A stretch of 21,526 nucleotides of DNA from Kouleothrix aurantiaca (lineage in GTDB: Bacteria; Chloroflexota; Chloroflexia; Chloroflexales; Roseiflexaceae): NCBI GenBank assembly GCA_001399705.1, contig LJCR01000007.1, positions 1 through 21,526 of the forward strand, written 5' to 3'. Below are positions 1-8,224 of this stretch, piece by piece. The position numbers and the translations under genes are program-made. Positions within the stretch are counted from its first letter, which is position 1. Each line of letters opens with the position of its first letter. The notes beneath the pieces were generated by a model. That model did no database searches and was not told where the DNA came from. It saw nothing but the letters and a program-made list of their open reading frames with translations.

Positions 1-720
1 TCTTACACCTATCCCGAAACCGGCACGACCGCGCTTGCGGACATTTCGTGTACCTTCAAACCAGGCCTCACTGCGATCGTTGGCACAAATGGTGTGGGGA
101 AGAGCACGCTGGTGAAGCTTCTGGCTGGCTTGGTCGCACCAACCACCGGCACGATCCACGCAATCGGATCCACGGGCGGTGCCCAGTCGCTGGATGGCTA
201 TGCCAAAGCGGTGCTGTTCCAGGACCCGGCCCATTTCCATTTCAGCATCCGGCATAATGTGACCATGCAGTTTGAGCGGAGTGCGGGCGATGAGGCGCGG
301 ATCGCCGCAGCGCTACGCCAGGCGGGGTTGTGGGAGGTGATCCAAGCCTTACCCCAGGGGATCGACACAGTAGTGGGCGCCGGGTTCGGCGGCGCGGCGG
401 ATCTATCAGGTGGGCAATGGCAGCGACTTGCGCTGGCGCGTCTGCTCTATCACGATTCGCCCCTGATCATCCTGGATGAGCCGAGCGCCAGCCTCGACCC
501 GGTCGGCGAACGGCAGATCTTCGAGCTGTTGCGAACTATGGCCCACGAGAAGCTAATCCTGTTCACCACCCATCGCTATGACACGATTCGCAAGGCGGAC
601 ACGATCGTGGTGTTGGTCGACGGCCGGATCGCCGAGATTGGCACGCATGAAGAACTGGAGCGGAACGCTGGAGATTTCTGGTCACTGTTCCTGGCACAGG
701 GCGCGCATCCAACAACGTAA
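1..720 (+). CDS. ABC transporter ATP-binding domain, 3' part (5' end outside window)
   Basis: The reading frame is open from base 1, so the gene starts upstream. The visible 239 codons hold a complete nucleotide-binding domain: Walker A GTNGVGKST (nt 82-108), a Q-loop in LFQDP, the signature LSGGQ, Walker B LIILDEP followed by the D-loop SASLDP, and an H-loop His in FTTHRYD. The end (EIGTHEELERNAGDFWSLF) is typical of exporter-type proteins in which the membrane domain is fused N-terminal to the ATPase, so the missing part is probably a permease domain. The role would be ATP-driven export across the inner membrane; the substrate cannot be told. A TetR gene follows 58 nt later on the same strand. 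Nothing links this gene to arsenic. A stand-alone ATPase subunit remains possible. Confidence 0.9.
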   Translation, partial: SYTYPETGTTALADISCTFKPGLTAIVGTNGVGKSTLVKLLAGLVAPTTGTIHAIGSTGGAQSLDGYAKAVLFQDPAHFHFSIRHNVTMQFERSAGDEARIAAALRQAGLWEVIQALPQGIDTVVGAGFGGAADLSGGQWQRLALARLLYHDSPLIILDEPSASLDPVGERQIFELLRTMAHEKLILFTTHRYDTIRKADTIVVLVDGRIAEIGTHEELERNAGDFWSLFLAQGAHPTT

Positions 721-778
721 CAGCGCTATAGACCAGGATTGACCCAGAAGTCTCGCGCGGCGAGGAGGAGCGGTAACG

Positions 779-1375
779 ATGCCCAAGTTGCTGGAGACGA
801 CCCGCGTGGCCCGCGAGGCGCGCATCCTGCGGGCAGCGGTGGCCTGTTTTGCCCGCCAGGGCTATTATGGAACCACGATGGAGGAGATCGCGGCTGAGGC
901 CGGCATCGCCAAGGGCGCGGCCTACGTCTACTTTCCGAGCAAAGAGGCGATCTTCCTGGCCCTCTATGATACATGGGGCTGTACCTTGCGTGAGGAGATC
1001 TTGGCGGCGCTGGCAACGCTCACGCCGGCGGAGCGGAACTCAGCACGGTGGGTGTTGCGAACGATCGTGGAAGTGACTGGGCGCCATGTCCAGAAGGAGG
1101 CGGCGACCTGCCGGGTGTTGATGGAGGGACGCTCGCTGGCGGCCTATGTGCCGGCCATTGCTGAGCGGGTAGCGACTGAACAGGCGCAGGCTCAGGCGCA
1201 GCTCACGACCTTAATTCAGGGCGGAGTGGCAGCGGGCGAGTGGCCAGCGGACTTCGACGCAGCGCTCCACGCGACGATGGTGCGGGCGACCATCCACGGC
1301 TTGATGGCCACCTGGCACATGGCGCCAGGGAGTTTTTCCTGGGAAGCGGCGGCTGCGGCGCTGGCGCGCCGGTAA
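779..1375 (+). CDS. TetR/AcrR family transcriptional regulator
   Basis: A 198-aa protein with the classic TetR N-terminus: residues about 10-57 form the three-helix DNA-binding region, with FARQGYYGTTMEEIAAEAGI and the recognition segment GAAYVYFPSKEAIFLALYD. The rest is the ligand-binding/dimer domain, whose ligand cannot be read from sequence. The ATG at 779 follows a GAGGAGCGG ribosome-binding site. It lies just downstream of the ABC transporter gene on the same strand, so it may be co-transcribed with it and repress it, as is common for TetR and exporter pairs; this is inference. No Cys cluster suggests arsenic sensing. The arsenic operon promoter lies 78 nt beyond its stop codon. Confidence 0.9.
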   Translation: MPKLLETTRVAREARILRAAVACFARQGYYGTTMEEIAAEAGIAKGAAYVYFPSKEAIFLALYDTWGCTLREEILAALATLTPAERNSARWVLRTIVEVTGRHVQKEAATCRVLMEGRSLAAYVPAIAERVATEQAQAQAQLTTLIQGGVAAGEWPADFDAALHATMVRATIHGLMATWHMAPGSFSWEAAAAALARR

Positions 1376-1452
1376 TATAGGGATCGCGATGGGCGTGGCA
1401 GGGAACAATGTAGCGATCGTAGCTGCACATCGCCCCTACCTCTGAAAAGGGC

Positions 1453-1481
1453 TTGACTCACCGTTCTCATGCTGATATACT
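1453..1481 (+). promoter_or_regulatory. Sigma70-type promoter of the arsRC-gapdh-arsJ operon
   Basis: TTGACT (1453-1458), a 17-nt spacer, and TATACT (1476-1481): a near-perfect housekeeping promoter. The -10 box overlaps the left arm of the 39-bp palindrome, so a bound repressor would block it. The predicted transcript starts near 1488, giving a leader of about 30 nt. Confidence 0.85.
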
Positions 1482-1515
1482 CCAGTTGAAATTGATTCAA
1501 TTTCAACTGGAGTAT
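1477..1515. promoter_or_regulatory. 39-bp perfect palindrome, probable ArsR operator
   Basis: Two 19-nt arms (1477-1495 and 1497-1515) are perfect reverse complements around a single T at 1496. The left arm covers most of the -10 box; the right arm holds the GGAG ribosome-binding site (1509-1512) of the downstream ArsR-ArsC gene. The likely role is the binding site for the ArsR domain encoded immediately downstream. It is longer and more perfect than usual ArsR operators, so two dimers, or an added RNA-level effect on the ribosome-binding site, are possible. Confidence 0.8.
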
Positions 1516-1519
1516 TCTT

Positions 1520-2299
1520 ATGGACGCCACCTCCATTTCCACGCAACCTCCTGACTTTCTCAAACTGCTCGCTCATGATCTGCGCTGGAAGCTGGTGACA
1601 GCACTTGCGCGCAGTGACCATCGGGTTCATGAACTCGTCCGGCTCCTGGAACAGCCGATGAACCTGGTGTCGTATCACCTCAAGCAGCTGCGTGACCAGC
1701 AACTGGTGACCGAGCGGCGCAGTTCGGCCGACGGCCGCGATGTCTACTATAGCCTCGACCTCGACCTGCTGCGCACGCGCTACTTCGCAACTGGCGCAGC
1801 GCTCCACCCATCGTTGGCAATCACCGATGAGACGCCCCTGGATCGAACGGACGCGGATACGCGCCCTGCTACACGCGTGCTCTTCCTCTGCACACACAAT
1901 AGCGCGCGCTCGCAGATGGCCGAGGGCATCTTGCGGCACTTCGCTGGCAGTCGCGTCGAGGCCTTCAGCGCTGGCAGCCAACCATCCGCCGTGCATCCCG
2001 ACGCGGTGCAGGTGCTCGCAGCGATCGGGATCGACATCAGCCAGCAGCGTTCCAAACACTTAGACCAATTCGCCGACCAGTCCTTCGACTATATCATCAC
2101 GGTCTGCGACCGCGTCCGCGAGGTATGCCCGGTCTTTCCCGATGACCCAGAGTGCATCCACTGGAGTTTCGCCGACCCAGCGGCAGTCGAGGACGCAGCA
2201 GCACGGGAACACGCCTTTCAGCAGACTGCACAGCAGCTGCTCACGCGTGTCCGCTATCTGCTCAGTTTCATTGATCGGCAACAACGAGATAAGCTATGA
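1520..2299 (+). CDS. arsC: ArsR repressor fused to thioredoxin-type arsenate reductase ArsC
   Basis: A 259-aa two-domain protein. Residues about 10-95 are an ArsR winged helix ([20 protein letters not shown], then [17 protein letters not shown]). Residues about 118-250 are a low-molecular-weight-phosphatase-type arsenate reductase: P-loop CTHNSAR (C124-R130), then C196 and C203 in the redox segment [10 protein letters not shown], matching the three-Cys relay that reduces As(V) to As(III) in thioredoxin-linked ArsC. The ArsR half has no cysteine at all, so the usual As(III) site is absent. The ATG at 1520 has GGAG 7 nt upstream. It is first in the operon with GAPDH, ArsJ, a PstS-like protein and an M48-like protein, and probably represses it through the palindrome overlapping the promoter. 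ArsR-ArsC fusions are known in other bacteria. Confidence 0.93.
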   Translation: MDATSISTQPPDFLKLLAHDLRWKLVTALARSDHRVHELVRLLEQPMNLVSYHLKQLRDQQLVTERRSSADGRDVYYSLDLDLLRTRYFATGAALHPSLAITDETPLDRTDADTRPATRVLFLCTHNSARSQMAEGILRHFAGSRVEAFSAGSQPSAVHPDAVQVLAAIGIDISQQRSKHLDQFADQSFDYIITVCDRVREVCPVFPDDPECIHWSFADPAAVEDAAAREHAFQQTAQQLLTRVRYLLSFIDRQQRDKL

Positions 2300-2333
2300 A
2301 GTGTGTAGAAGATACAGAGATGGAGTACTCGGC

Positions 2334-3350
2334 ATGAGCGTTCGGGTCGGTATTAACGGATTTGGCCGGATCGGGCGTCTGGCGCTGCGAGCAGGGTGGG
2401 GCTGGCCTGAAATCACCTTCGCCCATATCAACGAACTCAAGGGTGATGCCGCTACGTCTGCGCATCTGCTAACGTTCGACTCGGTTCACGGGCGCTGGCC
2501 CCACGACGTCCATGGTGAAGGCGACACGCTCGTGATCGATGAGGTTGGCATCAGCTACAGCAGTTACGCCGAGCCGGGCGGGGTTCCCTGGCGCGATTAT
2601 AGCGTCGACATCGTGCTGGAATGCTCGGGCAAGTTTAGAACACCACAGACCCTGGCCGCTTACTTTCAGCAGGGGGTTCGCAAAGTCATTGTGGCCGCGC
2701 CAGTCAAGCAGGACGCGCTCAATGTCGTCGTCGGCGTCAACGACCATCTCTACCAGCCGGACATCCATCACCTGCTGACAGCTGCCTCCTGCACCACGAA
2801 CTGCCTTGCTCCGGTGGTCAAGGTGATCCACGAGGGCATCGGCATACGGCACGGCATGATCACCACGATCCACGACATGACTAATACGCAGACGCTGGTC
2901 GATGCGCCACACAAAGACCTACGGCGAGCCCGCGCCGCCAACCTCTCGCTCATCCCCACGACCACCGGCTCGGCGACCGCGATCGGGCTGATCTTCCCGG
3001 AGCTACTTGGCAAGCTCGACGGCGTGGCGGTGCGCGTTCCGATGCTGAATGCCAGCCTGACAGACTGCGTTTTCGAGGTCGTACGGCCGACGACGATCGA
3101 GGAAGTAAACCGGCTGCTCAAGGCCGCCGCAGATGGGCCACTTAAAGGAATCCTGGGCTATGAGGAACGCCCGCTGGTCTCAATCGACTACAAAGACGAC
3201 CCGCGCTCGGCCATCGTCGACGCGCTTTCCACAATGGTGACTGACGGTACGCAGGTCAAGATCCTGGCCTGGTACGACAACGAGTGGGGTTACGCCAACC
3301 GTCTGGTTGAGCTGGCACGCACGGTTGCGTTGAGCCTACCAACAGCATAA
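2334..3350 (+). CDS. Glyceraldehyde-3-phosphate dehydrogenase of the ArsJ arsenate-export pathway
   Basis: A 338-aa type I GAPDH of full length. It has the NAD-binding start [10 protein letters not shown] (residues 6-15), the catalytic Cys153 in ASCTTNC, a partner His180 in [10 protein letters not shown], and the C-terminal signature [12 protein letters not shown]. In arsJ operons this enzyme uses arsenate in place of phosphate to form 1-arseno-3-phosphoglycerate, which ArsJ exports. The role is assigned from the adjacent ArsJ gene, since the fold alone cannot separate it from glycolytic GAPDH. The open frame extends upstream into arsC, but the family start is the ATG at 2334 with GGAG 8 nt before it. 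It lies 34 nt after arsC, clearly in the same operon. Confidence 0.93.
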   Translation: MSVRVGINGFGRIGRLALRAGWGWPEITFAHINELKGDAATSAHLLTFDSVHGRWPHDVHGEGDTLVIDEVGISYSSYAEPGGVPWRDYSVDIVLECSGKFRTPQTLAAYFQQGVRKVIVAAPVKQDALNVVVGVNDHLYQPDIHHLLTAASCTTNCLAPVVKVIHEGIGIRHGMITTIHDMTNTQTLVDAPHKDLRRARAANLSLIPTTTGSATAIGLIFPELLGKLDGVAVRVPMLNASLTDCVFEVVRPTTIEEVNRLLKAAADGPLKGILGYEERPLVSIDYKDDPRSAIVDALSTMVTDGTQVKILAWYDNEWGYANRLVELARTVALSLPTA

Positions 3351-3413
3351 GCACACTCCAACAGCTGAGCAGTAGTGTTCTGCTCCGCGTTTTCGGTTTG
3401 AGGGAGGACGACC

Positions 3414-4694
3414 ATGGCAACCGCCGAAGCCGCTGCGCCAACCAAGCAATCCGGTGACCTGCGCAACTATACTCTGGTGACCGCGGCCTACTGGGCCGAC
3501 ACACTCACCGACGGCGCGATCCGCATGCTCGTGCTGTTCTACTTCTTTGAGCGCGGCTATACACCCTTCCAAGTCGCTTCGCTATTCATCTTCTACGAGG
3601 TTTTCGGTGTCGTGACTAACCTCGTCGGCGGCTGGCTCGCCGCGCGGTTGGGGCTGACGGCGACGCTGTTCGGCGGTTTGTCGACCCAGGTACTTGCGCT
3701 GAGCATGCTCGGACTTGTGCCCGAGCCCTGGCTCACCGTACCGTACGTCATGGTCGCCCAGGCGCTCTCCGGTATCGCCAAAGACCTCACCAAGATGAGT
3801 TCCAAGAGCGCGGTCAAGCTGGTGGTGCCAGAGAATGCGCCTTCGACTCTCTACAAATGGGTCGCGATTCTCACCGGTTCGAAGAACGCGCTCAAGGGTA
3901 TCGGCTTTTTCGTTGGCGGGCTGCTGCTCACCGTATTCGGCTTTCAGCCCTCGCTGCTGATCCTCGCCGGCCTAGTGCTCATGGTTTTGGTAGGGACCGC
4001 GCTCGTGATGCGCGGCGGGCTGGGGAGTGCGAACAAGAAAGCCAAGTTTGGGCAGATGTTCTCGAACAACCGGGCGGTGAACATGCTGGCGGCCGCGCGG
4101 CTGTTCCTGTTCGGCGCACGCGACGTGTGGTTCGTCGTCGGCCTACCGGTGTTTCTGTACACAGTGGTTGGCTGGAACTTCTGGCAGGTGGGCGGTTTCA
4201 TGGCGATCTGGATAATCGGCTATGGGATCGTCCAGGCATCAGCTCCGGGCTTCGTGCGCCGGCGGGTCGAGGGATCGGGCGGCGAGCCCGACGGCAAGAC
4301 GGCGACGTGGCTGGCCTTTGCGCTGGCGGCCTTCCCGACTGGCATCGCCCTGGCGCTCATGGCTAATGTGGACCCGAGGATCGTGGTCGTCGCCGGTCTG
4401 ATTGCGTTTGGCATCATCTTCGCCATGAACTCGGCGGTCCACTCCTACCTAATCCTGGCCTACACCGACAGCAACAAGGTCGCAATGAATGTCGGCTTCT
4501 ACTATATGGCGAACGCCGGCGGGCGGCTGGCTGGCACGGTGCTTTCAGGCCTCCTATATCAGTGGTATGGACTGGTCGGTTGCCTGTGGGCGTCTGTCGC
4601 CTTCGTGCTCGCGGCCGGCCTGCTCTCGCTGCTGCTGCCGACCAACACGGCCCCACGGACGCGGCCGATCCAGCTCAGTAAGCTCTCGGATTGA
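3414..4694 (+). CDS. arsJ: ArsJ, organoarsenical (1-arseno-3-phosphoglycerate) efflux permease
   Basis: A 426-aa major-facilitator membrane protein with about 10-12 hydrophobic segments. The N-terminal stretch LRNYTLVTAAYWADTLTDGA, the segment FFERGYTPFQVASLFIFYE, and the loop DLTKMSSKSAVK are characteristic of ArsJ. ArsJ exports 1-arseno-3-phosphoglycerate, which breaks down outside to arsenate and 3-phosphoglycerate, so it works as a pair with the GAPDH encoded 63 nt upstream. The ATG at 3414 follows GGGAGGACG. It sits in the inner membrane. The same operon also holds arsenate reductase, so arsenate has two parallel exits here. Confidence 0.95.
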   Translation: MATAEAAAPTKQSGDLRNYTLVTAAYWADTLTDGAIRMLVLFYFFERGYTPFQVASLFIFYEVFGVVTNLVGGWLAARLGLTATLFGGLSTQVLALSMLGLVPEPWLTVPYVMVAQALSGIAKDLTKMSSKSAVKLVVPENAPSTLYKWVAILTGSKNALKGIGFFVGGLLLTVFGFQPSLLILAGLVLMVLVGTALVMRGGLGSANKKAKFGQMFSNNRAVNMLAAARLFLFGARDVWFVVGLPVFLYTVVGWNFWQVGGFMAIWIIGYGIVQASAPGFVRRRVEGSGGEPDGKTATWLAFALAAFPTGIALALMANVDPRIVVVAGLIAFGIIFAMNSAVHSYLILAYTDSNKVAMNVGFYYMANAGGRLAGTVLSGLLYQWYGLVGCLWASVAFVLAAGLLSLLLPTNTAPRTRPIQLSKLSD

Positions 4695-4749
4695 CTATGC
4701 GCGAACGGCAAGGAACGCTTGGCGCGACCTAGTGAGGAGAATGAGCGTG

Positions 4750-5787
4750 ATGAAGAACCAAGCCAGGACTACGTTGCTCCTCTCTCTGATTGTGGGAACA
4801 TTCCTCGTCGCGTGCGGTGGCGCGACGACCTCGACACCAGGTGATGTGTCGAGTGCAAGCGCACCGAGACCGACGGCGGTCATCCCCGCAGCAGCGCAGG
4901 CTGCTGATGGCGAATTGCCGGAGGTTGATCCAGCTGCCATCAGTGGGCCGATCAGCATCGCCGGCTCCTCGACGGTATTTCCCTTGACGGCGGCGGTGGC
5001 GGAGGCGTTTCGCGACGCTGGCTCCTCAGCACAGATCAGCATCGATAGCATTGGTACCGGCGCTGGCTTCCAGCGTTTCTGCGGCGGTGCTGAGCTGGAT
5101 ATCGTCGACGCCAGCCGCGCGATAAACCCGGAGGAGCAGGCGCGCTGCGAGCAGCGGGGACGCAACGTGGTTGAGTTCCGCATCGGGACGGACGCGTTGG
5201 CGGTGGTAGTGCATAAGGACAACACGTTCCTTGAGGCACTATCGTTCGCGCAGCTAGCCGATATCTTCTCTGGTAAAGCCAAAACCTGGGCAGATGTCGA
5301 CTCCAACTTTCCGCCCCAACCAATTGCGCTCTACAGCCCTGGCACCGCCAGTGGAACCTACGATTACTTCGTCGAGACCATCCTCGGCGACGATACCACC
5401 AGGATGGCTTCAGCAGCGACAATGAGCGAGGATGACGACGTGCTGGCGGATGGCGTTGCCGACAACCGCTACGCAATCGGCTATTTCGGGTTCGCCTACT
5501 ATCAGAAGAACACGCAGCGTCTGAAGGTGCTCAAGATCGATGACGGCACCGGCAAGGGTTCTGTTGCGCCGGCGGCGGAGAGTGCGGCGGACGGCTCGTA
5601 CCCGCTCGCGCGTCCATTGTATGTCTACAGCACTGCCGAGGTCTTGAAGGCTGAGCCGCATGTGGCGGCCTTCATCAACTTCTACCTGACCAACGTCAAC
5701 GATTTTATTGAAGTGGTTGGCTACTTCCCGGCATCGCCCGCAGCGTCGCAGGAGGCGCGCCAAAACTACCTCGCTGCGCTCAAGTAG
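4750..5787 (+). CDS. PstS-like phosphate/arsenate-binding lipoprotein, without its ABC partners
   Basis: A 345-aa periplasmic-binding-type protein. It opens with a lipoprotein signal (MKNQARTTLLLSLIVGTFLVAC, lipobox Cys22), then a low-complexity linker, then the PstS/SphX-type domain: ISIAGSSTVFPL (about 69-80), the anion loop GTGAGF (102-107), and DIVDASRAI, with a Cys pair (C111, C133) as in other PstS proteins. In-frame starts at 4741 (ATG), 4747 (GTG) and 4750 (ATG) are possible; AGGAG at 4735-4739 fits 4750 or 4747 best. It is 55 nt after arsJ. No pstC, pstA or pstB is present, so it may bind an anion (phosphate, arsenate or the exported arseno-compound) outside the membrane for another system. 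The ligand is inference. Confidence 0.88.
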   Translation: MKNQARTTLLLSLIVGTFLVACGGATTSTPGDVSSASAPRPTAVIPAAAQAADGELPEVDPAAISGPISIAGSSTVFPLTAAVAEAFRDAGSSAQISIDSIGTGAGFQRFCGGAELDIVDASRAINPEEQARCEQRGRNVVEFRIGTDALAVVVHKDNTFLEALSFAQLADIFSGKAKTWADVDSNFPPQPIALYSPGTASGTYDYFVETILGDDTTRMASAATMSEDDDVLADGVADNRYAIGYFGFAYYQKNTQRLKVLKIDDGTGKGSVAPAAESAADGSYPLARPLYVYSTAEVLKAEPHVAAFINFYLTNVNDFIEVVGYFPASPAASQEARQNYLAALK

Positions 5788-5824
5788 CGCTGCGCCTGAA
5801 AGACGAAAAGGAGGGGTCTATGCG

Positions 5825-6646
5825 GTGATCGGAGTAGTGCTGCTGATTCTATCCTGGCTGCTGGATGGAGTGGGTTTCGTCGTTCGACTACTGATCGTTG
5901 CGGCGGTTGTTGAGGAAGTCACGGGGAACAGGCTGTTGGCAGTGGCACTTGGTACTCTGGCCGCGTGGTGGCCAGGATTGGCGGCATTCTCGGCACTGGC
6001 TGGAGTGCCTGGTGGGGCAGGTCTGACCCGCCTAGAGTTGCGAGCGCGCTCTCCAAGCCACCGGGAACAGGGTATCGTCGACCGGACGCTGGCAGAGTTA
6101 CTGCGACCGGGGATGCGCGGCCCAAGTTTGTGGTATGTGATTGATGTGCCGAGGGCTGGTGCCTATGTGGTGGGTACGACCCTCTACATTGAACGTGGCT
6201 TGATTTGGAGCAGCGGCTTCCCTGCACTCCTTGCTCATGCGTTGCGGCATTTGCATAGCCTTGATGGGCGATTGGTGTTGGCCAGCCGACGGCTGGTCTT
6301 TCCAGGGATGTTATGGGTCATGGCAAAGGTAGCAGCGAATGCTGCTAGCGGGGCGAGGCGGGTGGAATACGGGCGGATGATGCTCGTGTTGCTGCTGGCG
6401 TTGGTGGCAGGTGGGCTGGGATTGTTCCTGCTCTCACCTGGCTGGGCCTGGTATTGGCGACGGAGGGAGTATGTGGCAGATGCCTATGCTGCGGAGCTGG
6501 GGTACGGTCAGACCCTGGCTGCTGTGCTGGCTCAGCAAGTGATAGAGGACTATACGTTACTGCTTCTGTGGGGGCGCATGTCTCCTCCTTCCGAGCGACG
6601 AGTTGATCGTCTTCTTGGTGTGAGGGAGGGGGCTGATAGATCCTAG
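5825..6646 (+). CDS. M48-like membrane protein with a disrupted zinc-peptidase motif
   Basis: A 273-aa protein starting at GTG 5825, the first usable in-frame start after the strong AAGGAGGGG site (5808-5816). It has N-terminal hydrophobic segments (about 1-60), a middle domain, another membrane segment (about 185-210), then EYVADAYAAELG and SPPSERRVDRLLG, which match the third zinc ligand region (ExxxD) and C-terminal block of M48 (HtpX/Ste24-like) peptidases. The zinc motif HExxH appears as HALRH (residues 138-142, nt 6236-6250): both His remain but the catalytic Glu is Ala. It is therefore probably a non-catalytic relative. It is the last gene of the arsenate operon, 37 nt after the PstS-like gene. 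Its function is unknown. Confidence 0.75.
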   Translation: MIGVVLLILSWLLDGVGFVVRLLIVAAVVEEVTGNRLLAVALGTLAAWWPGLAAFSALAGVPGGAGLTRLELRARSPSHREQGIVDRTLAELLRPGMRGPSLWYVIDVPRAGAYVVGTTLYIERGLIWSSGFPALLAHALRHLHSLDGRLVLASRRLVFPGMLWVMAKVAANAASGARRVEYGRMMLVLLLALVAGGLGLFLLSPGWAWYWRRREYVADAYAAELGYGQTLAAVLAQQVIEDYTLLLLWGRMSPPSERRVDRLLGVREGADRS

Positions 6647-6650
6647 CCAG

Positions 6651-6870
6651 GGCACGTACGACAGTGCTATCGACGAAGTGGAAGTTCCAGTCTCTGGTGC
6701 CGCCTGCATCGGCCTGGGCCTCTCTGGCGACAAACACGCGCTGCCAAACACCGCCAGTGCGTCAGCGGTAGAAGCGACTGGCGACGGGTTGCCAGGGACC
6801 ATAGCGTTTGGGCAGATCGCGCCATCGTGGGCCCGTGCGCGCGATCCACAGCATAGCATTCGGGATGCCG
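6651..6870 (-). pseudogene. IS5-type transposase fragment
   Basis: Reading the minus strand from about 6869 gives AMLWIARTGPRWRDLPKRYG, then PWQPVASRFYR, an in-frame TGA at 6764-6762 where the family has Trp, then RTGGVWQRVF and RDWNFHFVDSTVVRA. This matches the N-terminal half of IS5-family DDE transposases, including the first Asp region (FVDSTVVRA). It is cut at VVRA (6651), 5 bp from the stop of the M48-like gene, so the catalytic C-terminal half is gone. Upstream of 6870 similarity fades and at least one frame change is needed. No terminal inverted repeats were found. It is a dead remnant that marks past insertion between the two arsenic operons. Confidence 0.75.
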
Positions 6871-7050
6871 TGGTGCTGGGCCGCCGAACAACCGACCTTT
6901 GGTCGCTGCGGCCAGTGCGCCGATCAGCAAGCCCCACCCCAGTCGGCGGCGCTCGGCTTCCTACCACCGATGATTGCTGCCGCGCAATCGCTGCCCGGTC
7001 TCGGCATCCTGGCGAACTCGTGGCGCCTCCGTCAGCGCCGATCGTCGCCG
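6871..7050. other. Non-coding stretch beyond the transposase remnant
   Basis: Together with the transposase remnant this forms a gap of about 400 nt without an intact gene. The minus strand may continue the degraded transposase N-terminus (for example APPTGVGLADRR in one frame), but frames change and I cannot support a boundary. No RNA gene or repeat was seen. Confidence 0.4.
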
Positions 7051-8151
7051 CTACGCATGGTCGTGCCCGGCCTGGAGCAACGCATCGATCTCGGCCACCG
7101 TCGCCCGCGCCGTTCGTCCCACGCCCAGGATGGTCGCCGAGGCAAAGCCAGTCCATTCGCCGTAGCCCACAAGCCAGAGCCGCGGCTCGCGGACGGCGCG
7201 CGTGCCACTGACCGCAATCTGTCCATCCGCCTCGATGATACTGAGCGGCGCCAGGTGATCGAGCGCCCATCTAAAGCCGGTACACCAGATGACGGCATCA
7301 ACCTGCATCGCGCGCCCATCAGGCCAGATCACACCATCCGGTGTGAAAGTCCTAAAGAGTCGAACGCTGTGCAGCACGCCGCGTGCGCGGGCTTCCTTCA
7401 CGGATGGAACCATCACGATGTCGCCCAATCCGCCAGCAGGTTCGATTAGCTGTCCTTCCTGCATCGATCGGAACCGTTCTGTCGCCCGCTCGAACAGCAC
7501 CCGGCCATCCACGTCGTCCGGCAGGAAGTGTGGCGGTTCGGGTGTCACCCACGTCGTCTGTGCGACCTGCGAGACCTCGGCGAGGATCTGCGCGCCGGAG
7601 TTGCCGCCGCCGACGATCAGCACCCGCTGGCCGGCGAACAGATCTGGGGTATGGTAAGCTGCGGAATGGATCTGGATGCCCTGGAACAGCTCGTGGCCGG
7701 GATAGCGTGGTATATACGGCGTGCTCCATGTGCCGGTGGCACTCACGACCACTCGTGTGCGGTAGTGGCCGCGATCGCTCTCGACCAGCAGCGCTCCATC
7801 GCCGTGCCGAACCGCCTGGACGCGCACTGGCCGCTGGATCGGCAGGGTGTAGCGCGCCTCATAGGCGGCGAAGTAGTCGAGCACGTCGTCACGCGTCGGT
7901 GTGCCCTCTGTACTTGCGGGCATCGGCCAGCCTGGCAGCGAACTCCACTGGGCAGGCGAGAACAACCGCAGCGAGTCCCAGCCATGCCGCCAGGCCGCGC
8001 CTGGCCCGACCTCGCCATCGAGAACGGTCCAGGACCACGGTGTGCGTCGCAGATAGTAGCTGACTGCCAGCCCGGCCTGGCCGGCGCCAATAACCACGAT
8101 GTCAAACTCCTGGCGCTCCACCAGCGCCGTGTGCCCATTCATCTCGCTCAT
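7051..8151 (-). CDS. arsO: ArsO-like FAD/NAD(P)H flavoprotein monooxygenase
   Basis: A 366-aa flavoprotein from ATG 8151. It shows two Rossmann motifs, GAGQAG (22-27, FAD) and GGGNSG (181-186, NADPH), plus [13 protein letters not shown] and [12 protein letters not shown]. The segment [20 protein letters not shown] is typical of the ArsO family found in arsenic operons. The reaction is probably an NADPH-dependent oxidation; ArsO's exact substrate is not settled from sequence. Alternative starts are GTG 8172 and ATG 8142; none has a clear ribosome-binding site. It follows the PIG-L/cNMP gene by 73 nt on the same strand, so it is likely co-transcribed with it. The end, [11 protein letters not shown], is intact. 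Confidence 0.88.
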   Translation of the reverse strand: MSEMNGHTALVERQEFDIVVIGAGQAGLAVSYYLRRTPWSWTVLDGEVGPGAAWRHGWDSLRLFSPAQWSSLPGWPMPASTEGTPTRDDVLDYFAAYEARYTLPIQRPVRVQAVRHGDGALLVESDRGHYRTRVVVSATGTWSTPYIPRYPGHELFQGIQIHSAAYHTPDLFAGQRVLIVGGGNSGAQILAEVSQVAQTTWVTPEPPHFLPDDVDGRVLFERATERFRSMQEGQLIEPAGGLGDIVMVPSVKEARARGVLHSVRLFRTFTPDGVIWPDGRAMQVDAVIWCTGFRWALDHLAPLSIIEADGQIAVSGTRAVREPRLWLVGYGEWTGFASATILGVGRTARATVAEIDALLQAGHDHA

Positions 8152-8188
8152 TATTTGATGTTCTATGTACACTAACGGCTAGCCAATT

Positions 8189-8206
8189 GCCCGAAGCAGA
8201 ACGGGC
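8189..8206 (-). other. Short hairpin between the PIG-L and arsO genes
   Basis: GCCCG and CGGGC form a perfect 5-bp stem around an 8-nt loop. No T-tract follows on either strand, so it is not a convincing terminator. It may be an RNA processing or stability element between the two genes, or chance. Confidence 0.35.
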
Positions 8207-8224
8207 TGACCACCCTTGCCTGCA

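Noticed and set aside
2142..2333. 64-codon N-terminal extension of GAPDH
   Set aside because: It overlaps arsC; the family start [15 protein letters not shown] with a ribosome-binding site is at 2334.
4489..4749. Long N-terminal extension of the PstS-like protein
   Set aside because: It overlaps arsJ; the lipoprotein signal begins at 4750.
6557..7270. 237-aa open frame on the minus strand
   Set aside because: Low-complexity Arg-rich translation overlapping the arsO 3' end; the recognisable transposase residues lie in another frame.
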